A DNA stretch of 64,000 bases from Cordia subcordata. Taxonomy: Eukaryota; Streptophyta; Magnoliopsida; Boraginales; Cordiaceae. The notes beneath the pieces were generated by a model. It was not told the DNA's origin, made no database searches, and saw only the letters and a list, made by a program, of their open reading frames with translations. Each line of letters begins with the position of its first letter. Positions within the stretch are counted from its first letter, which is position 1. Below, piece by piece: positions 22,731 to 34,234 of the stretch. The stretch is from contig JAPTOF010000015.1 of the NCBI GenBank assembly GCA_028554755.1, forward strand, positions 7,750,001-7,814,000, in the 5' to 3' direction. A program made the position numbers and the translations under genes.

Positions 22731-23575
22731 TAAAGCCCAATGCGGAGCAGAATTTGAAGGAGGAGCCACACACGCACTTCACACCTAAACCTCACACACA
22801 CTTAACCCTATTCTCTAGCCGCCTCACACACCCTTTTCACACACTTTTCATCAAGAACCAGGCTTGAGTTAGAGGATTCAACAATCCTTTGGAGCAAATC
22901 TATTCAAAAGCTGATAAGATTAGCTAGGATGAAAGGGGAGTTTCGTTATATCTCTTTCATTCTATTTTCCATTATGCTCAAGTAGATTTGTATAGGGTGA
23001 TTGAACTTATGTAATGGGTTGATTTTATACTCTTATGATATGGGATATGATGCCTGAATATATATATATATATGTTTTGATTTGTCTTGTTTAATTGGGT
23101 GTTCTTTCATTCATGTCTATGTGTTTGATAAAATGCCTAGATGAATAACATGTACATAAATTGAAGTTTGTTTGTTACTAAACACATCTAATCCATGTTA
23201 TACTCATGTCTATGTGTTTATATGTGGATGCTATGAAGTGGGTAGTGTTTTTATTCATGTCTATATGCGTATTAGCATGCCTAGTAATGAGCATAACTTC
23301 AATAGCGCATATTTTTGCATGCACTAGCAAGTGAAATCCTGTTGTAGTGACCTTAGAATGACGAAGCATAATTTAGGGCTAGTCTAGGTCGAGTCTCCTT
23401 TGGCTTTAAATCCAGCCAATAGGTTTCAGGATAGATTTAGTCGACCTTAGCAACACTAGGTCTTGGCTTTAAACCCAGCCAACGGTTTAGGTACTAAGGT
23501 AGGTTCATTCTAAGCCACCTAGGAAATTAGTTAGTCACTCTTGAGGCCCTAGGTCATAAGGACCACGCCGTAGCT

Positions 23576-23593
23576 CTAGGAGACGTCGCCTAG
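23576..23593 (+). promoter_or_regulatory. Near-perfect palindrome with GACGTC core in R-U5
   Basis: CTAGGAGACGTCGCCTAG is self-complementary except for one symmetric pair. It lies in the most conserved block of all Athila-type LTRs here and recurs at 32700-32717. In RNA it would form a short hairpin or kissing loop. The function is unknown. Confidence 0.5.
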
Positions 23594-24028
23594 GGACGGA
23601 CCCGCACCGAGTCCTAGGGGGAAATCAGGACACTAATTAGCAACCTAGTTAAGAGCAATTATGAGAGTTAGCCATCATTCCTTAATCCCATAGCATCTGA
23701 GTATAGAATTACCCATTCATAAGCCAAAGTCACCCTAATCCCTTTCCAATTGTTAGTTTCCTCTTAATCAACTTGCATTTCCATTTGTTTTTATTCATAG
23801 TTTAGTTTTATTTCATTTACATAGAGCGCCCGACAATCCAAAATCCAAAAGAAAAGAAATATATATAGTTTAGATCTTTCTCTTTGGCACTTTTAGGATA
23901 CCAAGCATAGAATTCATTCACATCATTCACGCCTCCCGTGGTTCGACACTGCACTGTATACACTATATTGCACATCCGCACGCTTATGGTCTTTTAAAGC
24001 TTGCACTCGAAAGAAGACATCAAGTTTT

Positions 24029-24044
24029 TGGCGCCATGTTGGGA
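24029..24044 (+). other. Primer-binding site of the inner element, decayed
   Basis: TGGCGCCATGTTGGGA follows six bases after the LTR end. The first seven bases match the tRNA-Asp-type site; the rest has small changes. Confidence 0.75.
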
Positions 24045-24297
24045 TGCACGGTGATTTGCATTCTGTGCTTGTGTGTTTTGATAGTTGCTTTTCTTGCTTT
24101 ATATTTATAGTTGTTTTAGTTTTTACTTATTTTGTTTACTGCTCACATTATCTTGTTTTAGTTTTTTTTCTTCTTGTTGCTTTATTTCAGCTTTTGACTT
24201 TATTTTTTTTAGTAGACTTTTTAGGATTGTGGATTATTTGCTGTAGTGTAGGAATATTGAAGTTTTCGGGGGTTGAAGTGGCCGGAGTTAGGATAGT

Positions 24298-25727
24298 TTG
24301 TGCATGCGTGGTAGGAGATCCCTTAGGAATCCCCTAGTTCCTCTTAATCTCGAACCCGAAAGAATCACTAGACGTTTCAAGAATTTAGGAGATCTTCCTG
24401 AGGAGATGACCGTTCCTAATCGTCCTCATAATCCACCCAATCCCCCAATGAATCCCATTCCACCTCATGAGTACATTGGGCATCAAGCCCAAGCTCATTT
24501 TAGACAGGAACCCCGTAGACCAGATCCACCCATAGATGAGGAACCCACACTTAGGCAATTCTTTCTCCCCGAAACCTTTCAGCCCAATTCGGCTATTCAA
24601 ATTCCAGGTTTGGGGGAACGAACTTCGAGATTAAGCCTAATATGTTGGCTATGCTTCCTGCTTTCTACGGGAGAAGCAACGAGAGTCCTCTTGATCATAT
24701 TACTGATTTTGTTGAAATGAGTTCCACTCTTCATGTCCCCAATGTCTCCCAAGAGGTCATACGTCTAAGATTGTTTCCTTTCTCTTTTAAGGATAAGGCT
24801 AGGACTTGGTTGTACTCCTTACCTAATGGGTGCATTACTACATGGGCTGAGTTTCAATCTAAGTTCTTCCAGAAATTTTATCCCATGGCCAAGACAGCCG
24901 ATCTTAGGACTGCCATTATCACTTTCTCCCAACATGACCTAGAATCTTTTCATGAAGCTTGGGAGAGGTTCAAAGATCTTCTTAGACAATGTCAACACCA
25001 TGGATACGGCAATCATGACCTAATGCAATACTTCTTTCGAGGCCTAAATGAACAAAATAGGATGATGGTCAATGCCGCCTCCGGTGGTGGTTTCTATCTT
25101 TTAAGACCGACTGAGGCATGGGAGAAAATAGAAATGATGGCTGAGAATTCATTTCAAAATTTTGCAATGGAAAGGTCTAGTCGAGGGGGTAATAAGAGAA
25201 GTGTTAGTGAGGTTGGAATTTCTTCAGACTTACCCTCTAAGGTCGAGTCTTTAACAAATAAACTAGATCAATTCATTTCCTTGTCCATTTCATCCCAAGG
25301 TCATAGGACTAGTTCTTTAGGTTCTCCCTCTGCCCTTTTAGTTGTTGAAGTTTGTGCATTGTGCTCCGAGTCATCTCATGAGACTATGGCTTGCCCTTTA
25401 GCATCCCAATTCCCTGAATTCATGAAAGAGCAAGTATATGCCACACAAGGTTATTCTCGTGAGTATAATCAATACTCGAACACATACAATCCGGGTTGGA
25501 GAGATAACCCGAAATTTTCATGGAGACAAGGACAGCATGAGTCTAGTTCACATTCTCAAGTTACACCTCAGCAGCGACCCCGTCCTCAATATCCCCCAGG
25601 TTTCTATCATCTGAATCAACCCCGTCTTACTAGTGCTCCTCAACCTCAGGCTTTACCTGCTCCCTCTAGTAGCCAACCTCCTAGCAATGGCACGATGAAG
25701 ATAATGCAGTTTATTCAGAATCAGTAA
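24298..25727 (+). pseudogene. Inner element gag
   Basis: Structural protein of the particle. The N-terminus is proline-rich (NPPNPPMNPIPPHEY) and precedes an acidic/proline segment with PPIDEEPTLRQFF. A one-base deletion near 24617 shifts the frame: the upstream frame (24298-24720) stops making sense there and the correct frame is 24642-25727. The core Gag segment includes ARTWLYSLPNGCITTWAEF, FFQKFYPMAKTADLR and LESFHEAWERFKDLLRQC, typical of plant gypsy Gag. A Cys/His segment near 25355-25390 (CALCSESSHETMACP) fits a CCHC zinc knuckle, CX2CX4HX4C. The frame ends in TAA TAG at 25725-25730 but remains open on the other side. The true start may lie upstream of 24298. Confidence 0.9.
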
Positions 25728-25730
25728 TAG

Positions 25731-27527
25731 GCATTAGCTAGCCAGCAACAGGAATTGGCAGAAAATAGGCAGCAAATGGCGAGGTTTGAGGCACAGTTAG
25801 GACAGATTGCTAATCAACTAAGCGCTAGAGACCCTGGGAAATTGCCTTCCCAGCCGGAGGTAAACCCTAGAGTCCAATCCTGTTCCTCCACCGATACCAC
25901 TTATCCCTCTCAGGCCAAAGCTAAGGCTGTCACTACTCTTAGAAGTGGTCAGGTAGTGGATAATAGGGTAGGAGTTGACTCTGCAGTGCCTGCACCTAGT
26001 GGTCCTTCCGAGCCTAGAGCACAGCATGGTAATCTTGTTGGGGGAAATTCTAGAGAGAGTCCTGTTGAGAGAAATGAGACCATTAGAGATCAGGGAAAGA
26101 TTAGTACTTCTCGACCAGATAGGGAGGGAAAAGAGCCCATGGATGACTCCCATGCATCTATAGGTATAGAGCCTAGAGTTCCTTTTCCATCCGCTTTAGA
26201 GAGACCTACACCTAGTGAGGATTCTAGGTTCTTCAAGATTTTAGAGCATCTCAAAGATCTTAAGGTTAATCTTCCTTTGATAGATGCGATCACTTCCATC
26301 CCATCTTACTCTAAGTTCTTCAAGGATCTTTGTACAAGGAAACGTAAGTCCTCGAAAATTCCTAAGAAGGTGAGGCTTACGGAGAAGGTGAGTAGTATTT
26401 GTACCTCGGGCCTTCCGCCCAAGATGAGTGACCCCGGAGCCTTCACCATTCCTTGTAAGATCCGTGAGACACAAATTGATCACGCCTTATTAGATTTAGG
26501 ATCTAGTGTGAATCTTATTCCCTACTCGCTTCATCAGCAACTAGGTCTAGGTGAGTTGTCTCCCACGTATGTTACTCTTCAGCTAGCTGATAGGTCTGAG
26601 CGTAAACCTAAGGGTGTGATAGAGGACGTTATGGTTCAGGTAGGTGAGTTTGTGTACCCTGTTGACTTCATACTGTTAGATATGGATTCGGGACACGACT
26701 CTAGACATTCTACACCCATTCTTCTAGGTCGCCCCTTCCTTGCCACCGCAGATGCTATCATCCATTATAGGTCGGGGGTATTAGAGATGAAATTTGGGAA
26801 TTGGAAATCCACTATGAAGGTTGTAGAGGCGATAAATAGGGCGAGTATAGGAGAGGAGGATGGAGAAGAGTGCTTTAGAGTGGATGTGATTGATTCTTGC
26901 GTTGAGGATTACATAGAAAAGACCATGACCGATGGAGATGACTTGAGGAAATTTGAAGAATTGATGTCAAATTTTGATTTGGAGACCTTGGAGAAGAAAT
27001 GTGTAGCTTCTACTTCCTTGATTGAGAGCTATTTGATTAATAAGTCACTCAAGGTTAATTCTTCTACTCCCATTTCTAGTGATGAACACATAGCTGATGC
27101 TGAGGTTAAGTCCCCCTTGGTTGAGCCTAGCCCTTCTTTAGAGCTCAAACCCCTTCCGGATCATTTGAAGTATGCATTCCTAGGCTCTAGAGAGACCCTT
27201 TCGGTCATCATAGCTTCCGATCTTTCTAGTGAGAATGAGAAGCGTCTCTTAGAGGTCCTTAGGAAACACAGGAAGGCTATAGGATGGAAAATTGATGATT
27301 TGCGAGGTATAGACTCCTCTGTTTGTATGCATCGTATTCACCTTGAAGATGGAGCCATTCCTTCTAGGGAGATGCAAAGAAGGCTAAACCCACACATGAG
27401 CGAAGTAGTTAAGAAGGAGATCATTAAGCTTTTAGATGCAGCATTATTTATCCAATCTCCGACGGTGAGTGGGTTAGCCCGGTCCAAGTTGTCCCTAAAA
27501 GTCCGGGATCACGGTTGTGGAGAATGA
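25731..27527 (+). pseudogene. Inner element Gag C-terminus, protease and start of RT
   Basis: In the same frame as gag, after the two stops. It begins with a Gln-rich segment and FEAQLGQIANQLSARDPGKLP, the family's coiled-coil/linker. The aspartic protease is near residues 215-345 of the 25755-27527 frame. It has TIPCKI, then HALLDLGSSVNLIP with the catalytic D (usual D-S/T-G is DLGSS here, as in Athila), and ends with PILLGRPFLATADAIIH. The protease-RT linker is acidic. RT begins at about 27290 (KAIGWKIDDLRGI, then MHRIHLEDGA). Two single-base losses, near 27437 and 27500, push RT out of frame and end this frame at 27527. Confidence 0.92.
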
Positions 27528-28361
27528 GAGAGGAGAGCTTATCCCTACACGTACTCCCAAGGGATGGAGAGTTTGTATTGATCAGGAAGCTCAACTCCAA
27601 AACTAGGAAGGATCATTTCCACGCCTTTTCTAGACCAGATCCTAGATAGAGTAGCTGGGCATAGCTACTATTGTTTTCTAGATGGCTATTCAGGCTATAA
27701 TCAGATCCCTGTGTTTCCCGAGGACCAGGAAAAGACAACCTTTACTTGTCCCTATGGCACTTTTGCTTATAGGAGAATGCCCTTCGGTCTTTGTAATGCC
27801 TCAGCGACTTTTCAGAGATGTATGATGGCCATTTTTAGTGACATGATTGAGAGACATTTAGAGATTTTCATGGATGATTTCTCAGTCTTTGGAGATAGCT
27901 TTGATGAGTGCTTGAGTCATCTCTCCTTAGTCTTAGACCGATGTGTGGAGAAGAACCTAGTGTTAAGTTGGGAGAAATCCCACTTCATGGTGCAACGAGG
28001 GATAGTGGTGGGTCATGTTGTATCATCTAATGGAATTCAAGTCGACCCAGCTAAGGTTGAATTAATTGAAAAGTTGCTTGTCCTTAAGTGTGTCAAGGAT
28101 GTTAGATCTTTTCTAGGACATGCAGGATTTTATCGTCGATTCATTAAGGATTTTAGTCACATTGCACGTCCCTTGTCTAGGCTCCTAGCACAAGATGTTC
28201 CTTTTGACTTTGATGATGAATATGTTAGAGCTTTCAATAGGCTTAAATCCTTATTGTCTACATCCCCAATTATCCAACCACCTAACTACGCCTCCCATTT
28301 GAGGTTATGTGTGATGCATCCGATTATGCAATAGAAGTTTTTAGGTCAAAGGAAGGATAAG
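27528..28361 (+). pseudogene. Inner element reverse transcriptase
   Basis: RT palm and thumb. From 27528 to about 27710 several small indels scramble the frame, although YYCFLDGYSGYNQI can be read in pieces. From 27711 the frame is clean: TFTCPYGTFAYRRMPFGLCNA, then the catalytic box FMDD at 27867-27878 within EIFMDDFSVFGDSF, then GHVVSSNGIQVDPAK and RSFLGHAGFYRRFIKDFS. It stops at 28334 through another small indel just before RNase H. The catalytic aspartates are present. It would copy genomic RNA into DNA, primed from the site at 24029. Confidence 0.93.
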
Positions 28362-29879
28362 TTGCCCCATGTTGTATACTATGCTAGCAAGACTCTTGAT
28401 GAAGCGCAAAAGAATTATACCACTACGAAAAAAGAGCTTCTAGCGATAGTCTTCTCTCTTGACAAGTTTAGGTCATATATCCTGGGATCCAAAGTGATTG
28501 TCTACACCGATCATACGGCCTTGAAGTATTTGTTGTCCAAGAAAGAATCTAAGCCCCACTTGATTAGGTGGTTGCTCCTCCTTCAAGAGTTTGACATAGA
28601 AATTAGGGATAAGAAGGGTAGAGAAAATTTAGTGGCGGATCATCTTTCCCGTCTTGTTTGTGAGTCTTCTAGTGATCCAACTCCTTTCCATGATTCATTC
28701 CCCGATGAGCAATTATTTGCTATCTCCCATCACACACCTTGGTTCGCTCATATTGTCAATTATCTTGCTACAGGGCGTTTTCCTTCCCATTGGGAGAAAA
28801 GAGAAAAAGATAGGTTCCTAGCACAAGTTAGGCATTTCTTTTGGGAGGACCCCTATCTTTTCAAAGTGTGTGCGGATCAAATGATTCGCCGGTGTGTGCC
28901 TGAGGAGGAGTTTGAGAGCGTGTTGAGCATGTGTCATGATGAGGGGTGTGGGGGTCACTTTAGTGGGAAAAAGACTGCTGCGAAGGTCTTGCAAAGTGGA
29001 CTCTTTTGGCCTACTCTCTTTAGGGATGCCCAGAAATATTGCAAGAAGTGTTTTAGATGTCAACAATCTGGGTCCATCTCTAGGAGAAACATGATGCCTT
29101 TATCCCCTATTCTTCCTTGCGAGTTGTTCGATGTTCGGGGTATAGACTTCATGGGTCCATTTCCACCTTCCTTTGGGCGTCAATATATTCTAGTGGCCGT
29201 TGACTATGTGTCCAAATGGGTTAAGGCTATTCCTACACAGACTAATGACCATAGGGTAGTGGTTAAATTTATTAAAGAGAACATTTTCTCTAGATTTGGA
29301 GTCCCTAGGGTCTTAATTAGTGATGGGGGTTTGCATTTTCACCATAGGACTTTAGAGGCCTTGTTGAGGAAATATTCAGTCACCCATAAGGTAGCTACTC
29401 CTTATCACCCGCAGACTAGTAGACAAGTAGAGGTGTCCAATAGAGAGATCAAACACATTTTAGAGAAAACAGTTAGGCCCGATAGAAAAGATTGGTCTAT
29501 TAGGTTAAATGATGCTTTGTGGGCCTACCGTACTGCCTTTAAGACTCCTATTGGTATGTCTCCGTATAGATTAGTATTTGGTAAAGCTTGTCACTTGCCG
29601 GTAGAGCTAGAGCATAGAGCTTATTGGGCAATCAAAGCTCTAAATTTTGACTTGGCAAGAGCGGGTGAGAAAAGGAGGCTACACCTAGCGGAACTGGAAG
29701 AGCTTAGATTCGAGGCATATGAGAACGCTAAACTTTATAAGGATAGGATGAAGAGAATTCATGATAAACACATAATTAAGAAATCATTCTCTCCTTTTGA
29801 TAAAGTTTGGTTGTTTAACTCACGATCAAACTCTTTCCACGAAAGCTTAAGACGAGATGGGATGGTCCATATGAGGTGA
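28362..29879 (+). CDS. Inner element RNase H and integrase
   Basis: A 505-residue open frame. RNase H is about residues 1-105 ([20 protein letters not shown] and [11 protein letters not shown]). The integrase HHCC zinc domain is about residues 185-230 ([20 protein letters not shown], then CKKCFRCQQ). The catalytic core has D in GIDFMGPF, D in LISDGGLHF and E in [11 protein letters not shown], so the D-D-35-E triad is visible. A Gly usual before Gln in TSGQVE is Arg here. The C-terminal part ([15 protein letters not shown]) is typical of plant gypsy integrases, and no chromodomain follows. The start is the first Met of the frame; in an intact element it would be part of one polyprotein. Confidence 0.93.
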   Translation: MPHVVYYASKTLDEAQKNYTTTKKELLAIVFSLDKFRSYILGSKVIVYTDHTALKYLLSKKESKPHLIRWLLLLQEFDIEIRDKKGRENLVADHLSRLVCESSSDPTPFHDSFPDEQLFAISHHTPWFAHIVNYLATGRFPSHWEKREKDRFLAQVRHFFWEDPYLFKVCADQMIRRCVPEEEFESVLSMCHDEGCGGHFSGKKTAAKVLQSGLFWPTLFRDAQKYCKKCFRCQQSGSISRRNMMPLSPILPCELFDVRGIDFMGPFPPSFGRQYILVAVDYVSKWVKAIPTQTNDHRVVVKFIKENIFSRFGVPRVLISDGGLHFHHRTLEALLRKYSVTHKVATPYHPQTSRQVEVSNREIKHILEKTVRPDRKDWSIRLNDALWAYRTAFKTPIGMSPYRLVFGKACHLPVELEHRAYWAIKALNFDLARAGEKRRLHLAELEELRFEAYENAKLYKDRMKRIHDKHIIKKSFSPFDKVWLFNSRSNSFHESLRRDGMVHMR

Positions 29880-31400
29880 TGATTGCCTATCCTTCCGGAG
29901 CAGTCAAGATTAAAGACTTGAAGGATGGCCGAGAGTTGACGGTAAATGGGCAACGCCTGAAGCACGCATATGATCCGAGCATGGCTCGTGTGGAGGTTTT
30001 AAAGCTTCAGGATCCCGCCTATGGAAGTTGAAGATGAGCTGGTATTTGCCTGGCTGACGGCTTGGTGGTTAGCGCTACTAGGAGGCAACCTAGGTTCAAT
30101 TCTGTAGTTTTGCATTTGTTTTACTTTCGTTTCTTTTTATTTTCTTTCTTTTATCTTTCTTGCACCCAACTAAAAGTGTTGAATCCCAATCCTTTGTCCC
30201 ATAAGATACACCACTGCTTATTATTGCACATGCCAATGCAAGTATGCATAGGCAATGCTACTAATCTTGTTTTCTTTGTGAGTGTTTGTGAATTGTGAGT
30301 CACAGGTTAGTAGTATGGTGATTGGGAGTTGGCATGGAAACCTTTGAAGAGAATGCAAGGTTGTATCTATCCTTTCTCCACTTGTCCCCCCTATTTGCAC
30401 CCTATCCCCACCATCCTTACTCGTTGTGTAATGATGACTTGCTTGTTTTTGTTGTGCTTTGTTCTTTTTGCTTGAGGACAAGCAAAGTTTAGGTTTGGGG
30501 GTGTGGGAGTTTGGTTTTCTTGTTATATCTTGCTTAGGGTTGCTTAGGGTAGATTGCATCATGCATAAAAATGGTGAAAATTTTTCAATTTTGATGCATA
30601 GAGAGTCATTTATTTCTTTGTTGATCATTGTGTTGGCTTTTGTGATTGACTCTATTGATTTATGAAGATGAGAAGCATTGTGGGGGAAGGAATAGAGTGG
30701 TTTGAGAACTAAGTCTTGGACAGGATGCCCTTAAAAGTTATGGGGAGTGAGAACCTCAAAAGAATAACCCTTGTAGCCACCCCATAGCTTGGTAGAAAAA
30801 GTGTTAAAAAAAAAAGGGGTTATTGATGTGAGTGGCCCTTCCTTGATTGGTTCTTGTTGATATGCCTAAGCCTTTCTTTTTCTTCCGTTTTGAGAATCCA
30901 ATACAAAGCATATGAAAAAAAAAAAAGAGAGGCAAAAAGGTGCAAAAATCTATGAATGAAGAAAAGCCAAAGGCACCTAAAAGTTAGTGAATAAGTGCAT
31001 AAGTGACACAATGTCAACTTAGCACAAGCTATCATCTTTGTAGACATGTGAATAAGGCTTATAAAAAGCCATTGAGTTCGTATACTCTCTCTTCTTATCT
31101 TTGAGGCTTGGTGTATGTTAGGGAGGCCATGTCAGTTGAGGAAGCACAAAATATCAATAATCCGAGTGCGTGAGTTAGAATCCTAGGCTTGTGGTGGATT
31201 GGCTACATGGGAAATTCCCATGAGGAACGAGACCCCTTATGAGTAGAGGGAAGATCCAAAGAGGCTTAGGGATCTCTTCACAATAGGAATGCCCCTTCAT
31301 GTTTCTCAAATTAATACTGATAGCGAGTCAGTCCTTTAGGCAATCCATTGTATCAGCTTTAGAAATAAAATTGAAGATTAAGCTTGCTTGAGGACAAGCA
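29880..31400 (+). other. Inner element 3' untranslated region
   Basis: After integrase, homology continues about 120 bases in another frame (YPSGAVKIKDLKDG), then coding signals cease. The AGCGCTACTAGGAGGCAACC box is at 30071-30090. An internal block GCTTGAGGACAAGCAAA followed by TTTGGGGGTGTGGGAG is at about 30470-30513, and a poly-A run at about 30915-30925. Short ORFs here have no family motif. No envelope-like protein is visible. Confidence 0.8.
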
Positions 31401-31420
31401 AGGAGAAGGTTTGGGGGTGT
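31391..31420 (+). other. Polypurine tract of the inner element
   Basis: AGGACAAGCAAGGAGAAGG followed by TTTGGGGGTGT directly precedes the 3' LTR start at 31421. It primes plus-strand DNA synthesis. The same block is duplicated about 900 bases upstream. Confidence 0.88.
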
Positions 31421-33150
31421 TGATGAGTTGTGATTTGGTGTGTGTTTGCATTGCCATTTACTTATATTTTAGAGGTGTTGAATGCTTATAATGATGCATT
31501 AGTGTAGTACTTTTGATAGGAATAGGCTTAAGCGTAAACAAATGTGCATATTGAGTTTAAGAGATAAATTGCTACACTAATTGCTTGTTTTCAATGATTT
31601 AGGTGAACTCTGGGCTAAGACAAAGATTGGACGATGAAAGGTGATGAAGATAGGACATGCACGGGTCTAAGAGAGAAGACTAAAGGCCGAAAAGACAAAA
31701 AATTGGATGAAGGAAGTTAGCCGGACGACCAAGGAAGAATAGCCGGTAGACCGTATAGGTCGACCGGCCACTCCAGAAAGATCCATCGAAAAGCCGGACG
31801 ACCCCCCTTCAAGAGCCGGTCAACCGGCTATGCGCGAACCTATAAATAAAGCCCAATGCAGAGCAGAATTTGAAGGAGGAGCCACACACGCACTTCACAC
31901 CTAAACCTCACACACACTTAACCCTATTCTCTAGCCGCCTCACACACCCTTTTCACACACTTTTCATCAAGAACCAAGCTTGAGTTAGAGGATTCAACAA
32001 TCCTTTGGAGCAAATCTATTCAAAAGCTGCAGTCAAGATTAGCTAGGATGAAAGGGGAGTTTCGTTATATCTCTTTCATTCTATTTTCCATTATGCTCGA
32101 GTAGATTTGTATAGGGTGATTGAACTTATGTAATGGGTTGATTTTATACTCTTATGATATGGGATATGATGGCTGAATATATATATATATATATATATGT
32201 TTTGATTTGTCTTGTTTAATTGGGTGTTCTTTCATTCATGTCTATGTGTTTGATAAAATGCCTAGATGAATAACATGTATATAAATTGAAGTTTGTTTGT
32301 TACTAAACACATCTAATCCATGTTATACTCATGTCTATGTGTTTATATGTGGATGCTATGAATGGGTAGTGCTTTTATTCATGTCTATATGTGTATTAGC
32401 ATGCCTAGTAACGAGCATAACTTCAATAGCGCATATTTCTGCATGCACTAGCAAGTGAAATCCTGCTGTAGTGACCTTAGAATGACGAAGCATAATTTAG
32501 GGCTAGTCTAGGTCGAGTCTCCTTTGGCTTTAAATCCAGCCAATAGGTTTCAGGATAGATTTGGTCGACCTTAGCAACACTAGGTCTTGGCTTTAAACCC
32601 AGCCAACGGTTTAGGTACTAAGGTAGGTTCATTCTAAGCCACCTAGGAAATTAGTTAGGCACTCTTGAGGCTCTAGGTCATAAGGACCACGCCGTAGCTC
32701 TAGGAGACGTCGCCTAGGGACGGACCCGCACCGAGTCCTAGGGGGAAATCAGGACACTAATTAGCAACCTAGTTAAGAGCAATTATGAGAGTTAGCCATC
32801 ATTCCTTAATCCCATAGCATCTGAGTATAAAATTACCCATTCATAAGCCAAAGTCACCCTAATCCCTTTCCAATTGTTAGTTTCCTCTTAATCAACTTGC
32901 GTTTCCATTTGTTTTTATTCATAGTTTAGTTTTATTTCATTTACATAGAGCGCCCGACAATCCAAAATCCAAAAGAAAAGAAATATATATAGTTTAGATC
33001 TTTCTCTTTGGCACTTTTAGGATACCAAGCATAGAATTCATTCACATCATTCACACCTCCCTGTGGTTTGACACCTGCACTCATATACACTATATTGCAC
33101 ATCCGTATGCTTGCGAGTCTTTTAAAGCTTGCACTCAAAAGAAGACTTCA
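31421..33150 (+). repeat. 3' LTR of the inner Athila-type element
   Basis: Begins TGATGAGTTG and ends GACTTCA. Differs from the 5' LTR by scattered substitutions and a few small indels, including an extra GTAGACCGTATAG-like insert near 31745 and a longer (TA)n at about 32178-32200. Contains the TATA box at 31841 and the GACGTC palindrome at 32700-32717. Confidence 0.95.
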
Positions 33151-33155
33151 ATCTT
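33151..33155 (+). other. Target-site duplication ATCTT, right copy
   Basis: Identical to 22315-22319; marks the insertion of the inner element. Confidence 0.97.
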
Positions 33156-33790
33156 CCTTTGATAGATGTGTTCTTTCCATTCCTTCCTTTCTAAGGTTTT
33201 TAGGGACCTTTGCACAAAGAAGTGTAACATATTCCACATGCTTAAGAAAGTGAAACTCACGGAGAAGATGAGTAGTATTTACACATTGCCCATCCACGTA
33301 AGCTTAGTGATCTAGGAGCATTCACTCTTCCTTGTCACATTAAAGAGACATAGATTGACCATGCTTTATTAGATTTAGGGTCCAGTGTGAACCTTATTCC
33401 TTACTTCATCTATTAGTAACTAGGCTTAGGTGAGTTGTCTCCCACGCACATTACTCTTTAGCTAGCCAATAGGTCCGAGCGTAGACCTAAGGGTGTAGTA
33501 GACGATGTCATGATTCAGGTAAAAGAATTCGTGTGCCTTGTTGACTTTATAGTTTTAGACTTCAACTTCGGTCACGACACTAGGCACACTACACTTGTTC
33601 TTTTAAGTCGCCCCTTCCTTGCCATAGCTGATGTAGTCATTCATTATAAGTCAGGCTTGTTGAAGATTTAGTTTGGGAATTTGAGGTCCGCTATGAAAGT
33701 TACAGAGGCGATGAATAGATCTAGTATAGGTAGTGATGATGAATAGGAAGATTACTTTATGATTAAGGTGATAAACCCATGTGTTTAGGG
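33151..33790 (+). pseudogene. Outer element protease region, second part
   Basis: Continues the frame broken at 22319. TLPCHI is followed by DHALLDLGSSVNLIP near 33356-33400, the aspartic protease active site seen also in the inner element. Then come GLGELSPTHITL and RPFLAIADVVIHYKSG near 33610-33655. Stops occur at several codons where the inner element has Gln or another residue. Homology with the inner element fades after about 33790, before RT would start. Confidence 0.88.
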
Positions 33791-34234
33791 CCATGATGAG
33801 GAGACTATGACCGAAAATGATGAATTGAGAAATTTAGGGACACCCTAGCTAGCTTTGACCAAGAGGCCTTTGAGTAGGAATGCATAGCTCATATTTTAAG
33901 GGATGCTGATTCTAGGCTTGATAAGTCCTTTAAAGTTAATTCTTTCAACTTTGATGTGAAAGGCATGGACCATTATAATTACAGACATCGGATTGATCTT
34001 GAAGGAAGAGATGAAAATAGAGGTTTTAAGGTGCATGTGATGAAATCTTGTATTAATGCAGATGATTGTGAGAAGATATCCCCTAGCAAATGAATTCATT
34101 GAAGAATTTGATGAGATATTCGTTAGAGTGGATTTAGAGACACCCATTAAGGAGAGCACCATACCTATCTTTGATTCTAGGCCTAATGACCTGTAAGAGT
34201 TGTAGATTCCGATGTTGGAACAAATGATCAATCT
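33791..34234 (+). pseudogene. Linker after protease, outer element
   Basis: Degenerate acidic coding sequence with several stops. Readable pieces include EFIEEFDEIFVRVDLETPIKE near 34090-34155, with no known domain. It occupies the place of the inner element's protease-RT linker, but no RT follows. It probably belonged to the accessory ORF's polyprotein. Confidence 0.5.

Larger units (their letters stand above)
22320..24022 (+). repeat. 5' LTR of the inner Athila-type element
   Basis: Begins TGATGAGTTG, ends GACATCA. Colinear with 31421-33150. It is shorter mainly because about 17 bases are absent near 22640 and the TA repeat near 23060 is shorter. Contains a TATA box (22725-22730) just after a near-palindrome GCCGGTCAACTGGC, and an R-U5 block with the palindrome CTAGGAGACGTCGCCTAG at 23576-23593. 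Confidence 0.95.
22320..33150 (+). mobile_element. Complete Athila-type Ty3/gypsy element (inner)
   Basis: Two near-identical LTRs (22320-24022 and 31421-33150), a primer site, gag, protease, RT, RNase H, integrase, a 1.5-kb 3' untranslated region and a polypurine tract, bounded by a perfect 5-bp duplication. Domain order PR-RT-RH-IN, the tRNA-Asp-like primer site, and no chromodomain after integrase fit the Athila lineage. Unlike many Athila elements, it has no recognisable envelope-like ORF after integrase. Gag and RT have frameshifts and gag has two stops, so this copy is not autonomous now. The strong LTR similarity suggests the youngest large insertion in the nest apart from the MITE. 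Confidence 0.95.

Noticed and set aside
30221..30628. 135-codon minus-strand frame in the inner 3' untranslated region, considered as an antisense gene
   Set aside because: The region is a conserved noncoding part of three related elements, with the tract block in the middle. The frame is not kept in the outer element.
29880..31400. Envelope-like ORF expected after Athila integrase
   Set aside because: No plus-strand frame beyond about 78 codons and no membrane segment or signal peptide in that place. I therefore do not call one.
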